From Frigoribacterium sp. ACAM 257 (lineage in GTDB: Bacteria > Actinomycetota > Actinomycetes > Actinomycetales > Microbacteriaceae), in assembly GCF_007954365.1 (NCBI RefSeq), contig NZ_VOLO01000001.1, forward strand, positions 186,001 through 250,000: DNA of 64,000 nt, in the 5' to 3' direction. Below are positions 8,506 through 17,520 of this stretch, piece by piece. The notes under the pieces were generated by a model. That model saw only the letters and a program-made list of their open reading frames with translations, did not search any database and was not told where the DNA came from. Each line of letters starts with the position of its first letter. The stretch's first letter is position 1. Both the position numbers and the translations under genes were made by a program.

Positions 8506-10653
8506 TCAGGAAGTGCTCGCGCCGGCCGCCGGGAGAGCGCTTCCCGCCGTTTCGGCCTCGACCGGCCGACCCGGGCGGCTGGGCCACCAGAACGCGTCGC
8601 CCGTGAGGAACACCAGCGCCGGCACGAGCACGGTCCGCACGACGAGCGTGTCGAGCAGCACGCCGATGCAGACGATCACGCCGACCTGCGTGAGGGCGAC
8701 GACGGGCAGCACTCCGAGCACGGCGAACACGGCGGCGAGCAGCACGCCGGCGCTCGTGATGACCGCTCCCGTCGACGACAGCGCCCGCACCATGCCCTCG
8801 CGGGTGCCGTGCCGCAGCCGCTCCTCCTTCGCCCTCGTCGTCAGGAAGATGTTGTAGTCGACCCCCAGCGCCACCAGGAAGAGGAACGCGTAGAGCGTCA
8901 CGCTCGTGTCGAGGGCCGGGAACCCGAGGAGGTGCGTGAACAGCCACGTCGCCGCCCCGAGGCTCGCCGCGAAGGTGGCGAGCACCGACGCGATGAGCAG
9001 CACCGGCGCCACGAGCGAGCGCAGCAGCACGGCGAGGATCGCGAAGACGATCGCGAGGATGACCGGGGCGATCAGCCCGAGGTCGTGGGAGGCGGCGGTG
9101 CGCTCGTCGTACGCGGTCGCGTCGGTGCCCCCGACGAGGGCGTCGGCCGCCGCGCCTCCGTCGTCGTGCAGGGCGTCGCGGAGGGCCTGCACGGTCGCCG
9201 ACGCCTCGTCGCTCTCGGGCTCGGCGTCGAGCTGGACGTCGACGCGGGTCAGCCCGTCCGCCTGCTCGCCGGCCGCGGCGCTCGCGACGCCGTCGACGCC
9301 CTCGACGATCCGCACGACGTCGTCGGCCGCCGCAGTCGGGGCGAGCACGACCGTCTGGCTCGTGAGCCCGGCCGAGAACGAGTCGTCGACGATCCGCTGA
9401 GCCGTGACGGAGTCGGGGTCGCCGAGCAGCTGGTCGGTCTGCGAGAGGCCGACGGCGTAGCCGCCGAGGCCGAGGCAGAGCACACCGAGGCCGGCGACCG
9501 CGGCGAGCGCGACGCGGCCGGGCCGGCGCTGGACGCCGCGGCCGAGACGTTCCCAGAAGCCCTGGTGGGGGCGGGCGTGGCCGGCGTGCGTGCCGCCGGC
9601 CGACACCGACGCCGACGCCGAGACCGAGGAGGCGCGGGGCACGAACGGCCAGAACAGCCCGCGTCCGCAGACCACGAGCGCCGCGGGCAGCACCACGAGC
9701 GCGAAGGCGATCGCGACGACGACGCCGATCGCGCAGGCGAACCCGAGGGCACGGTTGCCCGACAGCTCGGCGAGCAGCAGCGTCGCGAGGCTGAGGGCGA
9801 CGGTCCCGCCGCTCGCGGCGATCGCCGGCCCGGCGCTCCGCACGGCGGTCCGCATCGCCTCGTGCCGGTCGGGCCGCACGAGCAGCTCCTCCCGGTAGCG
9901 GGCGACGAGCAGCAGCGCGTAGTTCGTGCCGGCGCCGAAGACGAGCACCGAGAGGATGCCCGAGATCGACGCGTCGACGGTCACGCCGAACGGCTCGGCG
10001 AGGGCGGCGACCACGCGCCCGGCGAGGAAGTCCGCGACTCCGACGACGACCAGCGGCACGATCCAGAGCACGGGGCTGCGGTAGGTCACGATGAGCAGCA
10101 CGGCGACCACGACGACGGTGACCAGCAGGAGGCGGAAGTCGGCCCCCGCGAACGCGTTCGAGACGTCGTCCTGGAACCCCACCGGGCCGGTCAGGTACGC
10201 GCTGAGGCCGTCGGGCAGCCCGGCGGAGGCGGCGTCGCGGAGGCTCGTCGCGCTGCCGCTCACGTCGGCCTCGACGTCGGCGGCGGAGAGCGGCACGGCG
10301 ACGAGGGCGGCGGAGCCGTCGTCGCTCACCTGCGGGCGGACGGCCTGCGGCGTGGTCGACTGCTCCGCGAGGGCGGACGCGGCCGTGTCGACGGCGGCGA
10401 GGTCGGCGCTCGACAGCTCCGCGCCTCCTCGGCTCCAGACCAGGATGCCCACTGTCGCGTCGGCCGACGGGAACTCGTCGAGCAGAGCGGTGACCTGTGC
10501 GGCCTCGCTCGAGTCGGGCAGGCCGGACGGCGGGAACGCCTCGTCGTCGCCGGACGGCAGCAGGGCGAGCAGCAGCGCGACGACGACGAGCGTGCCGCCG
10601 AGCACCGCCCAGGCGGTGCGGTGTCCGCTGACTAGTCGGGCGAGTGCGCGCAC
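8506..10653 (-). CDS. MMPL/RND-family exporter
   Basis: 715 residues. Two tandem halves, each with one N-terminal membrane segment, a periplasm-type domain of about 130 residues and a block of five or six membrane segments, as in MmpL and hydrophobe exporters (HAE2). The GVDYNIFLTTRAKEE segment in the second half and GAGTNYALLLVARYREE in the first are the signature TM4 regions. The GTG at 10653 has GGAGGA four bases upstream; the frame extends to an ATG at 10713, but that codon lies inside the operator palindrome. It is divergent from the MarR gene, so it is probably repressed by it and exports a lipid or toxic compound. Confidence 0.85.
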   Translation of the reverse strand: MRALARLVSGHRTAWAVLGGTLVVVALLLALLPSGDDEAFPPSGLPDSSEAAQVTALLDEFPSADATVGILVWSRGGAELSSADLAAVDTAASALAEQSTTPQAVRPQVSDDGSAALVAVPLSAADVEADVSGSATSLRDAASAGLPDGLSAYLTGPVGFQDDVSNAFAGADFRLLLVTVVVVAVLLIVTYRSPVLWIVPLVVVGVADFLAGRVVAALAEPFGVTVDASISGILSVLVFGAGTNYALLLVARYREELLVRPDRHEAMRTAVRSAGPAIAASGGTVALSLATLLLAELSGNRALGFACAIGVVVAIAFALVVLPAALVVCGRGLFWPFVPRASSVSASASVSAGGTHAGHARPHQGFWERLGRGVQRRPGRVALAAVAGLGVLCLGLGGYAVGLSQTDQLLGDPDSVTAQRIVDDSFSAGLTSQTVVLAPTAAADDVVRIVEGVDGVASAAAGEQADGLTRVDVQLDAEPESDEASATVQALRDALHDDGGAAADALVGGTDATAYDERTAASHDLGLIAPVILAIVFAILAVLLRSLVAPVLLIASVLATFAASLGAATWLFTHLLGFPALDTSVTLYAFLFLVALGVDYNIFLTTRAKEERLRHGTREGMVRALSSTGAVITSAGVLLAAVFAVLGVLPVVALTQVGVIVCIGVLLDTLVVRTVLVPALVFLTGDAFWWPSRPGRPVEAETAGSALPAAGASTS

Positions 10654-10702
10654 AGGGTCCTCCGTGGATGGTCGAGCAGGATGAGGTGATTCGTCGACAA
10701 AG

Positions 10703-10721
10703 AGTCTTAGCAAATAAGACT
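10703..10721. promoter_or_regulatory. Putative MarR operator
   Basis: Perfect palindrome AGTCTTA-N5-TAAGACT in an AT-rich stretch between the divergent exporter (start 10653) and MarR regulator (start 10771). Length and symmetry fit a MarR dimer site. Position allows control of both promoters. Confidence 0.6.
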
Positions 10722-10770
10722 ATGGCACACGAGAGGTCCGACGTCCGCGAGAATCAGACCAGGAGGCGCG

Positions 10771-11421
10771 ATGACCGACACGACGACGACGCCCGTCCCG
10801 CGAGGCGAGGGCACCGCTGACGGCGGTGCGCACGGCGGCGCGCACGACGACGTCGTCCGCCGCGACGTGGTCACCTCGATGCAGCGCCTGACGACCGAGT
10901 CGCAGCGCGTCGCCCAGGCGTTCGCCGGGCAGCAGGGCCTCGGCCACATCGACCTCGAGGCGCTGCTGCACGTGATGCAGGCCGAGCAACGCGGCGACCC
11001 CGTCACGTCGGGCCGGCTCGGGGACCTGCTCGGGGTCACGTCCGGCGCCGCGACGGGCGTGATCGACCGGCTCGAGCGCGCCGGCCACGTGCACCGCAGC
11101 CGCGACGACGCCGACCGGCGCCGCGTGCTCGTGCACTACTCGGAGGCCGCCCGCGCGGTCGCCGGCCAGTTCTTCGGCCCCCTCGGCCGGCTCAGCGCGA
11201 CCGTGATGGACCAGTTCGACGCCGCCGAGCTGCGCACCGTCCAGCGGTTCCTCGCCGACATGTCCGTCGCGATGGCCGAGCACGCCCGCGGCACCGGTGA
11301 CCGCTCGGCAGCGGCCGCCGCCCCGACGGCGTCCGCGTCTGCGCCGGCTCCCGTCGCGCCCGCGCCGCCCCTGCACGTCGCGACACCCGACTCCCCGACA
11401 GCACCAGGAGCAGCACGATGA
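10771..11421 (+). CDS. MarR family transcriptional regulator
   Basis: 216 residues. A winged helix is seen in SGRLGDLLGVTSGAATGVIDRLERAGHVHRSRDDADRRRVLVHYSE (about 72-117), the classic recognition helix and wing. The first 25 and last 45 residues are Ala/Pro/Thr-rich tails, the latter unusual for MarR proteins. The ATG follows AGGAGGCGCG, an ideal ribosome binding site. The gene is divergent from the MMPL exporter with an operator-like palindrome between, the standard layout for a drug-sensing repressor. Its stop overlaps the ATG of serine dehydratase (ATGA), so both are in one mRNA. Confidence 0.87.
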   Translation: MTDTTTTPVPRGEGTADGGAHGGAHDDVVRRDVVTSMQRLTTESQRVAQAFAGQQGLGHIDLEALLHVMQAEQRGDPVTSGRLGDLLGVTSGAATGVIDRLERAGHVHRSRDDADRRRVLVHYSEAARAVAGQFFGPLGRLSATVMDQFDAAELRTVQRFLADMSVAMAEHARGTGDRSAAAAAPTASASAPAPVAPAPPLHVATPDSPTAPGAAR

Positions 11422-12842
11422 CCGACTACGTCTCCGGCCTCGACCTCTTCTCGATCGGCATCGGCCCGTCGAGCTCGCACACCGTGGGCCCGATGCGCGC
11501 CGCGCGCCTGTTCCTCGAGACCGTCCGCGACGCGGGCCGTCTCGGCGACGTCGCCCGGGTCGAGGTCGTGCTCTACGGATCGCTGGCCGCCACGGGGCTC
11601 GGGCACGGCACCCCCTCCGCGGTCCTCGCCGGCCTCGCGGGCCTCGCGCCCGAGACCGGCGACCCGGCCGTGATCTCGCGGATGCAGGAGGCGGTCGAGG
11701 CGGGCGGCGGCATCCGCCTGCTCGGCACGCACCAGATCGCCTTCGCCCGCGGCGACCTGCGGATGGCGCCGCTCACGCGCATCCCGCGGCACCCGAACGC
11801 GATGGGCCTCGAGGCCCTCGACGCTGCCGGGCAGAGCATCGCGCGCGACACGTTCTTCTCGATCGGCGGCGGCTTCGTCGTGCGCGACGGCGACGACGAG
11901 CACGCCGTGCCCGCGCGGGAGGCGCCGCTCGCGTTCCGCGACGCCGACGACCTGCTCCGGCTCTGCGACGCAGAGGGCATCGGCATCGCCGAGCTGGCCT
12001 GGCGCAACGAGGTCGCCCTGCACGGCGAGGAGGCGGCGCAGACCGGCCTCGACGCCCGCTGGGCCGCGATGGAGGCGTGCATCGACACCGGCCTCGCCGC
12101 CTCCGGCGTCCTGCCCGGCTGGATGAAGGTGCCCCGTCGTGCCCGCCAGGTCGCCGAGCGGCTGCGCCTGCAGGAGGAGCGGGCCGAGCGGTACGCCCTC
12201 TCCGGCACCGCGATCGAGCAGGGCCAGGCCTCGTCCCTGCTCACCTCCGACCTGCCCGCCCAGTGGCTGCAGGCCTACGCGATGGCCGTCAACGAGGAGA
12301 ACGCCGGCGGCGGACGCGTCGTCACGGCGCCGACCAACGGCGCCGCGGGCATCGTGCCGGCCGTGGGCTACTACGCGATGCGGTTCCACGGGGCGACCCG
12401 CGCCTCCTTGGCTCGCGACTACCTGCTGACCGCCGCCGCGATCGGGTCGCTCTACAAGCGCAACGCCTCGATCTCGGGCGCCGAGGCCGGCTGCCAGGGC
12501 GAGGTCGGGTCGGCCTCGTCGATGGCCGCGGGCGCGCTCACGGGCCTGCTGGGCGGCACGCCGCGCCAGGTCGAGAACGCGGCCGAGATCGCGATGGAGC
12601 ACCACCTCGGCCTCACCTGCGACCCGGTCGGCGGCTTCGTCCAGGTGCCCTGCATCGAGCGGAACGCCATCGCCGCCGGCACCGCCGTGGCCGCCGCGCG
12701 GATGGCCCTGCTCGGCGACGGCAGCCACGTCGTCAGCCTCGACACCGTGATCGAGACGATGCGCCAGACCGGGCGCGACATGGCCGACAGCTACAAGGAG
12801 ACGAGCCGGGCGGGTCTCGCGGTCAACGTCGTCGAGTGCTGA
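11418..12842 (+). CDS. sdaA: L-serine dehydratase (L-serine ammonia-lyase), iron-sulfur type
   Basis: 474 residues, the single-chain form with the small beta domain (1-160) fused to the catalytic alpha domain. It converts L-serine to pyruvate and ammonia using a 4Fe-4S cluster in the cytoplasm. [18 protein letters not shown] at the N-terminus, [14 protein letters not shown], the Cys in [14 protein letters not shown] and the pair in [12 protein letters not shown] mark the family and cluster ligands. ATGA overlap with the MarR gene implies translational coupling. Confidence 0.95.
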   Translation: MTDYVSGLDLFSIGIGPSSSHTVGPMRAARLFLETVRDAGRLGDVARVEVVLYGSLAATGLGHGTPSAVLAGLAGLAPETGDPAVISRMQEAVEAGGGIRLLGTHQIAFARGDLRMAPLTRIPRHPNAMGLEALDAAGQSIARDTFFSIGGGFVVRDGDDEHAVPAREAPLAFRDADDLLRLCDAEGIGIAELAWRNEVALHGEEAAQTGLDARWAAMEACIDTGLAASGVLPGWMKVPRRARQVAERLRLQEERAERYALSGTAIEQGQASSLLTSDLPAQWLQAYAMAVNEENAGGGRVVTAPTNGAAGIVPAVGYYAMRFHGATRASLARDYLLTAAAIGSLYKRNASISGAEAGCQGEVGSASSMAAGALTGLLGGTPRQVENAAEIAMEHHLGLTCDPVGGFVQVPCIERNAIAAGTAVAAARMALLGDGSHVVSLDTVIETMRQTGRDMADSYKETSRAGLAVNVVEC

Positions 12843-12921
12843 CGGAGGCGCGGGGCCGGCTCGAGACCGGGGCCGCCGAGGAGGCGCGAGCGCTGTCGGA
12901 CCCCGCCGCTACCGTGGTCGC

Positions 12922-13617
12922 ATGACCCCGCCGCGCCGCCCCTCGTCCCGCTCCGTCGCCAGCCCGGGCGGCGGCACCGACGCCCCGCGGCTCGACCCGC
13001 TCGACCCGCAGGGCCTCGTCGACATGGGCGCCGACCTGCTGGGGCCGCGCGACCACCGCGAGCTCGAGCGCTTCGTGGACGCCGACCTGGCCGACCGCGA
13101 CCTCGAGGGCTCGTCCTTCTCCGAGTGCGTGTTCGAGGCGCCCCGGCTCGACGGCGCCCGGCTGCGCGGCACCCGCATCGTCGAGTCGGTCGTCTCCGAC
13201 TCCTTCGCCCCCGAGCTCTCGTCGGCCCGGGCGACCTGGCGCGACGTGCGTGTCGAGCGGCCGCGCTGGGGCTCGGCCGAGCTGTTCGACGCCTCGTGGC
13301 AGTCGGTGCGGATCGTCGGCGGCAAGATCGACTACCTGAACCTCCGAGGTGCCCGGCTCACCGACGTCGTGCTCGAGGGCTGCGTGGTCGGCGAGCTCGA
13401 CCTGCAGGGGGCCGAGGCGCTGCGCGTCGCGTTCGTCGACTGCCGCGTCGGCACGCTCGACCTGACCGGCGCCTCGCTCGCCCACACCGACCTGCGCACC
13501 ACCGACCTCGACCGGGTCGACGGGCTCGACGGCCTCCGCGGCGCGACGATCGACCACCTCCAGCTCGCGTCGATGGCGGGCGTGTTCGCCACTCACCTCG
13601 GCGTCGTCGTCGACTGA
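12922..13617 (+). CDS. Pentapeptide repeat protein
   Basis: 231 residues. From about residue 50 on, every fifth residue is Leu, Phe, Val or Ile within A(D/N)LxG-like units (LEGSSFSECVFEAPRLDGARLRGTRI, then LNLRGARLTDVVLEGCVV), which form a right-handed quadrilateral beta helix. The function of such chromosomal proteins is mostly unknown; some mimic DNA and protect gyrase, but nothing here shows that. The ATG at 12922 has TACCGT ending 6 nt upstream and no ribosome binding site: leaderless type. Confidence 0.85.
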   Translation: MTPPRRPSSRSVASPGGGTDAPRLDPLDPQGLVDMGADLLGPRDHRELERFVDADLADRDLEGSSFSECVFEAPRLDGARLRGTRIVESVVSDSFAPELSSARATWRDVRVERPRWGSAELFDASWQSVRIVGGKIDYLNLRGARLTDVVLEGCVVGELDLQGAEALRVAFVDCRVGTLDLTGASLAHTDLRTTDLDRVDGLDGLRGATIDHLQLASMAGVFATHLGVVVD

Positions 13618-13667
13618 GCGGACGCCCCGCGGCCTCCGCGGCGGCGGTGCTAGGGTCGCGGTGAGCA

Positions 13668-13803
13668 ACGCGCTCCGGGGTCAGTGCAAATCTGAACCGG
13701 CGGTCACAGCCCGCGACCCGGCACGACGCCCTTCGGGGAGTCGTCCGGTTGAACCGGTTCGATTCCGGTGCCGACGGTCACAGTCCGGATGAGAGGAAGC
13801 GCG
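13668..13803 (+). promoter_or_regulatory. FMN riboswitch (RFN element)
   Basis: The conserved core is easy to follow: GCTCCGGGGTCAGTGCAAATCTGAACCGGCGGT at the 5' side, AGCCCGCGACCC, a variable stem around TTCGGGGAGTCGTCCGG, GAACCGGTTCGATTCCGGTGCCGACGGTCACAGTCCGGATGAGAG, then closing bases. It precedes riboflavin synthesis genes and should switch them off when FMN is abundant. Confidence 0.93.
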
Positions 13804-13888
13804 GGCCGGGCGTCGTCTCCGCGGAGCGCGCCCAGCTGAGCGACCCTGCGTCGTCCCCTGGAGCCGCCCCTTCCGGACGGAGACCGAC

Positions 13889-13999
13889 ATGACCTCGCTG
13901 CACCGCACCTCCTCGTGCGCCCCTGACACCACGCCACGGGCTGCCGCCTGCGCGACGGCTCGAGCAGCCGCTGCCGCGACCGTGACGGCGGGCTGCTGA
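13889..13999 (+). CDS. 36-codon ORF between FMN riboswitch and ribE
   Basis: Begins MTSLHRTSSCAPDTTPRAAA and ends with an Ala/Thr-rich run and a final Cys (VTAGC). GGAG lies six bases before the ATG. Its TGA overlaps the ribE ATG (TGATG), so ribosomes finishing it can restart on ribE. It occupies the position where many actinobacteria have ribD, but shows no deaminase or reductase similarity. A coupling leader peptide is the simplest reading; it may not have a function as a protein. Confidence 0.45.
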   Translation: MTSLHRTSSCAPDTTPRAAACATARAAAAATVTAGC

Positions 14000-14619
14000 T
14001 GTTCACCGGGCTCGTGGAGGAGGTCGGCGAGGTCGTCCGGATCGACGACGTCGGAGACAGCGTCCGGCTCACCGTCCGTGGACCGCTCGTCGTCGACGAC
14101 GCAGGGCACGGCGACTCGATCTCGGTCAGCGGCGTGTGCCTCACCGTCGTCGACCGCAGCGAGGGCGCGTTCACCGCCGACGTGATGAAGCAGACGCTCA
14201 CCGTCAGCACCCTCGCCGGGCTCGGCGCCGGGTCGCCGGTCAACCTCGAGCGCGCCGCACGGGTGGGCGACCGCCTCGGCGGGCACATCGTCCAGGGCCA
14301 CGTCGACGGCACGGCGTCCGTCGTCGAGATCGAGCCGGGCGAGGCCTGGCGTCGCGTCCGGCTGACGCTCGACGACGAGCTGGCGCCGCTGCTCGTCGAC
14401 AAGGGCTCGGTCACCCTCGACGGGGTCAGCCTCACGGTCAGCGCGATCAGCGAGCCGCACGAGCAGCCCGGCTGGTTCGAGGTCAGCCTCATCCCCGAGA
14501 CGCTCGCCGCGACGACCCTCGGCGGCGCGGTCGCCGGCAGCCGGGTGAACGTCGAGACGGACGTCGTGGCGCGGCACGTGCGCCGCATGCTCGCGCTCGG
14601 GGCAGGGGCGACGTCGTGA
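13999..14619 (+). CDS. ribE: Riboflavin synthase, alpha subunit
   Basis: 206 residues in two homologous lumazine-binding barrels. It dismutates two 6,7-dimethyl-8-ribityllumazine into riboflavin and the pyrimidine precursor. MFTGLVEEVG begins the first barrel, with VSGVCLTVV; the second starts near residue 95 with GGHIVQGHVDG and carries TLDGVSLTV. It is under the FMN riboswitch, and its GTGA junction couples it to ribB. Confidence 0.95.
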   Translation: MFTGLVEEVGEVVRIDDVGDSVRLTVRGPLVVDDAGHGDSISVSGVCLTVVDRSEGAFTADVMKQTLTVSTLAGLGAGSPVNLERAARVGDRLGGHIVQGHVDGTASVVEIEPGEAWRRVRLTLDDELAPLLVDKGSVTLDGVSLTVSAISEPHEQPGWFEVSLIPETLAATTLGGAVAGSRVNVETDVVARHVRRMLALGAGATS

Positions 14620-15443
14620 CCGGCGGCGACGGCAGGAGCGCCGACGGCGTCGTGGCGGGGATCGCCGACGGCGTCGTGGCCGGGATCGACGGCGGCGCAC
14701 CCGCCGTGGTCCGGGCCGACCCGTCGACCGTGGCCGACGACGCCGAGGCGACCGGCGCCTCCTCGATCGAGGCCGCGCTCGACCACCTGCGCCAGGGCCG
14801 TCCCGTCATCGTCGCGGACGACGCGGGGCGCGAGAACGAGGGCGACGTCGTGCTCTCGGCCGAGCTCGCCACCCCCGAGTGGCTCGCCTGGACGGTGCGG
14901 GTCTCGTCCGGCTTCGTCTGCGCGCCGATGGCGTCCGAGATCGCCGACGCCCTCGACCTGCCGCCGATGGTCGCCCACAACGAGGACGCCCGCGGCACCG
15001 CCTACACGGTCAGCGTCGACGCGTCGGCGGGCGTCACGACGGGCATCAGCGCCTCCGACCGGGCGAGCACGTTGCGGGTGCTCGCCGACCCGGCGTCGGT
15101 CCGCGACGACCTGCGTCGCCCCGGGCACGTCCTGCCCCTGCGTGCCCGCCCCGGCGGCGTGCGTGAGCGTGACGGACACACGGAGGCGGCGGTCGACCTG
15201 ATGCGGGCGGCCGGCCTCCGTCCCGTCGCCGCCATCAGCGAGATCGTCGGCGACGACGGCGAGATGGCGCGCTGGCCCGGTCTCGTCGCCCTGGGCGCCC
15301 GCGACGGCGTGCCCGTCGTCACCATCGCCCAGTTGCTCGTCTGGCTCGACCAGCGCGACCAGCGCGACCAGCGCGACCAGCGCGACCAGCGCGAATCATC
15401 CACCGCCACCTCCACCCCAGTCACCAGAGGAGACACCGCATGA
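14616..15443 (+). CDS. ribB: 3,4-dihydroxy-2-butanone 4-phosphate synthase, DHBP domain only
   Basis: 275 residues. It makes the four-carbon unit of riboflavin from ribulose 5-phosphate. Residues about 48-250 form the DHBP synthase domain: [19 protein letters not shown] holds the acidic metal site, followed by [23 protein letters not shown] and [14 protein letters not shown]. Actinobacterial homologues are commonly fused to GTP cyclohydrolase II; here that half is missing, and the protein ends in a DQR repeat encoded by five GACCAGCGC copies. A 45-residue Ala/Asp/Gly-rich tail precedes the domain. The GTG overlaps the ribE stop; its own stop overlaps the ribH ATG. Confidence 0.92.
   Translation: MTGGDGRSADGVVAGIADGVVAGIDGGAPAVVRADPSTVADDAEATGASSIEAALDHLRQGRPVIVADDAGRENEGDVVLSAELATPEWLAWTVRVSSGFVCAPMASEIADALDLPPMVAHNEDARGTAYTVSVDASAGVTTGISASDRASTLRVLADPASVRDDLRRPGHVLPLRARPGGVRERDGHTEAAVDLMRAAGLRPVAAISEIVGDDGEMARWPGLVALGARDGVPVVTIAQLLVWLDQRDQRDQRDQRDQRESSTATSTPVTRGDTA
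15348..15392 (+). repeat. Five tandem GACCAGCGC units inside ribB
   Basis: Five exact 9-bp copies encode a DQR repeat near the C-terminus of RibB. Copy number changes keep the frame. Confidence 0.9.
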
Positions 15444-15928
15444 GCGTCGAGGGCGCCCCCGCAGAGAACGACGTCGACGGGACCGGCGTCCGCGTCGCGA
15501 TCGTCGCCGGCACCTGGCACGAGACCATCACCGACGGCCTGCTCGCCGGGGCCCTGGCCACCGTCGAGCGGCTCGGAGCGACGGCCGAGGTGCTGCGCGT
15601 GCCGGGCAGCTTCGAGCTGCCCGTGGTCGCGAAGGCGGCGCTCGAGGCCGGGGCCGACGCGGTCGTGGCGCTCGGCGTGATCATCCGTGGCGGCACGCCT
15701 CACTTCGAGTACGTCTCCGACGCGGCGACGTCGGGGCTGCTCCGCGTCTCGCTCGACACGGGCAAGCCGGTCGGCTTCGGAGTGCTGACCCTCGACGACG
15801 AGCAGCAGGGCCTCGACCGGGCCGGCCTGCCCGGCTCGAAGGAGGACAAGGGCGCCGAGGCTGCCCACGCCGCCGTCGCGACGGCCGTCCAGCTGCGCGC
15901 CGTCGCCGCGGGCCGCCCCGCCGTCTGA
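15440..15928 (+). CDS. ribH: 6,7-dimethyl-8-ribityllumazine synthase
   Basis: 162 residues. It condenses the DHBP product with the ribitylamino-pyrimidine to give lumazine, usually as a large icosahedral or pentameric assembly. [54 protein letters not shown] (catalytic His in PHFEY) and [16 protein letters not shown] are diagnostic. It is last gene of the riboswitch-controlled operon; a hairpin with a T run follows. Confidence 0.95.
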   Translation: MSVEGAPAENDVDGTGVRVAIVAGTWHETITDGLLAGALATVERLGATAEVLRVPGSFELPVVAKAALEAGADAVVALGVIIRGGTPHFEYVSDAATSGLLRVSLDTGKPVGFGVLTLDDEQQGLDRAGLPGSKEDKGAEAAHAAVATAVQLRAVAAGRPAV

Positions 15929-15976
15929 CGGTCGGCCCGGCCTGGCCCGGCCCGGGGTGAGCGTCCGAGCGAGAAT

Positions 15977-16017
15977 GGGACGTCGTGACGTGGGGCCCGC
16001 GGCTACGACGTCCCTTT
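15977..16017 (+). terminator. Terminator of the rib operon
   Basis: Inverted repeat GGGACGTCGT / ACGACGTCCC with an 18-nt loop, followed by TTTCCC. It lies between convergent ribH and the dienelactone hydrolase gene and can serve both. Confidence 0.6.
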
Positions 16018-16077
16018 CCCGGCAGGTAGCGCCCACCAGCGCTCACGGGCTCAGGGGCTGGGTCCGCGGATGGCGGC

Positions 16078-16884
16078 CTAGAGCACCTCGTCGAAGAAGG
16101 CGCGCATCTGCGCCCACGAGCGGCGGTCGGCGACGGCCTGGTACTGGGCGCCGTGCTCGGGGGAGTCGGTGCCGGGCACCGCGAAGGCGTGCATCGCGTC
16201 GCTGTAGCTGACGAGCTGCCAGTCCGGCGCGCCGGCGGTACGGAGCTCGTCCTCGAATGCGACGACGGCGTCGTCGGGAACGACCGGGTCGGCCGTTCCC
16301 GTCATGACGAGCAGCGGCGCCGTCACGGCGCCCTCCTCGGCGGGCAGCTGCGTGCCGAGGCCGCCGTGGAACGACGCGACCGCGGCGACGTCGGCACCCG
16401 AGCGGGCGAGCTCGAGCGCGCCGGAGCCGCCGAAGCAGTAGCCCATCACGGCGATGCGCGCGGGGTCGACGCCGGGCTCGGCCCGCAGCCGCTCGAGGTT
16501 GGCGGCGAGTCGTGCGCGGAACGCGGGGACGTCCCCGTACCAGGCCCCGGCCCGGGCGCCCGCCTCCTCCGGCCCGGGGCGGACGCCCTGGCCGTAGACG
16601 TCGCCGGCGAGGGCGACGTAGCCGAGGCGGGCGAGCATCACGGCTCGCACCTTCACGTGGTCGACGACGCCGAACCAGTCGTGCAGCACGAGCACCGCGG
16701 GGCGCAGCTCGTCTGCGCCGGCCGACGACGAGGCGGTGCCGGGCGTCGCCAGCCAGCCCTCGAGGGGCGTACCGTCGTCGTCCCAGACGACGTCGCCGCC
16801 CTGGACGGTTCCGGTGTCGGGCACCGTGTCGAGCACGGTACGGAGTTCGGGGGAGAGGTCGGGCAGCAGCTCTGTCGTGGTCAC
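16078..16884 (-). CDS. Dienelactone hydrolase family protein
   Basis: 268 residues, alpha/beta hydrolase. HDWFGV is the oxyanion region; the nucleophile is the Cys of MGYCFGG (about 150), the acid is the Asp in TGTADPVVPD, and the base is the His in DAMHAF: the Cys-Asp-His triad of this family. It probably hydrolyses lactones or esters in the cytoplasm; natural substrate unknown. The GTG start at 16884 has TAGCGT ending 7 nt upstream, a leaderless-type promoter. Confidence 0.87.
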   Translation of the reverse strand: MTTTELLPDLSPELRTVLDTVPDTGTVQGGDVVWDDDGTPLEGWLATPGTASSSAGADELRPAVLVLHDWFGVVDHVKVRAVMLARLGYVALAGDVYGQGVRPGPEEAGARAGAWYGDVPAFRARLAANLERLRAEPGVDPARIAVMGYCFGGSGALELARSGADVAAVASFHGGLGTQLPAEEGAVTAPLLVMTGTADPVVPDDAVVAFEDELRTAGAPDWQLVSYSDAMHAFAVPGTDSPEHGAQYQAVADRRSWAQMRAFFDEVL

Positions 16885-16935
16885 GAGCGCGACGCTACTC
16901 CCGGCCCGTGAGGCGAGGACGTGCGGAGGCGCGGG

Positions 16936-17493
16936 TCAGCCGACGAGGCGCCGCACCGCCTCCTCCACGACGTCGCAGCGTCGCTCGTGCGGGCCGCCGT
17001 GCAGGTTCGTCGCGGACGGCGTGACGAACCAGCCGAGGACGACGCCGAACACCATGGTCAGCAGCTCGTCGGCGTTCCAGCCTGGCGCGATGTGGCCGGT
17101 CTCCTGCGCCTCCTGCACCGCGGCGCGGCGCGCCTCGAGCTGGGCGTGGTCGACCACGCCCGGGCTCGGCAGCGAGGCGCCCTCGATCTGGCCCCAGAGC
17201 AGCATGCGCGCGTCGTCGGGGTGCAGGGCGAGGTGGTCGTAGAGGCGACGTGCCCAGTCGGGGAGGTCGTGGGCGTCGAACGGGATGGCCTGCACCCAGC
17301 GGTCGATGCTCTCGCCGAGGACGGCGTCGAAGAGGTCGCGCTTCGTCGAGAAGTGGGCGTAGAGCCGCTCCTTGCTCGCCTCGGCCTCGCGCGCGATGGC
17401 GTCGATGCGGGCACCGGCGAGGCCGGTGGCGGCGAACTCGCCCCTCGCTGCGGCGAGGATGCGCTCACGGGGCGGGGTCGCACGGCGTTCCAT
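16936..17493 (-). CDS. TetR family transcriptional regulator
   Basis: 185 residues. Helix-turn-helix in RERILAAARGEFAATGLAGARIDAIAREAEASKERLYAHFSTKRDLFDAV (about 9-57), the TetR_N consensus. The C-terminal part resembles the TetR_C domains with a conserved trailing GWF/VTP segment. The ATG at 17493 has TACACT 6 nt upstream. Neighbours are dienelactone hydrolase downstream and GNAT upstream, both possible targets; ligand unknown. Confidence 0.87.
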   Translation of the reverse strand: MERRATPPRERILAAARGEFAATGLAGARIDAIAREAEASKERLYAHFSTKRDLFDAVLGESIDRWVQAIPFDAHDLPDWARRLYDHLALHPDDARMLLWGQIEGASLPSPGVVDHAQLEARRAAVQEAQETGHIAPGWNADELLTMVFGVVLGWFVTPSATNLHGGPHERRCDVVEEAVRRLVG

Positions 17494-17520
17494 GGCCCGA
17501 GTGTAGGGCCGGGGACGTCC

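Noticed and set aside
8809-10635. 608-codon frame antisense to the MMPL exporter
   Set aside because: Low-complexity Arg/Glu/Asp/Gly composition, no homology motifs, exact overlap with a clear membrane protein on the other strand.
10653-10713. Upstream ATG (10713) for the MMPL exporter
   Set aside because: It falls inside the operator palindrome and lacks a ribosome site, whereas GTG 10653 has GGAGGA at proper distance.
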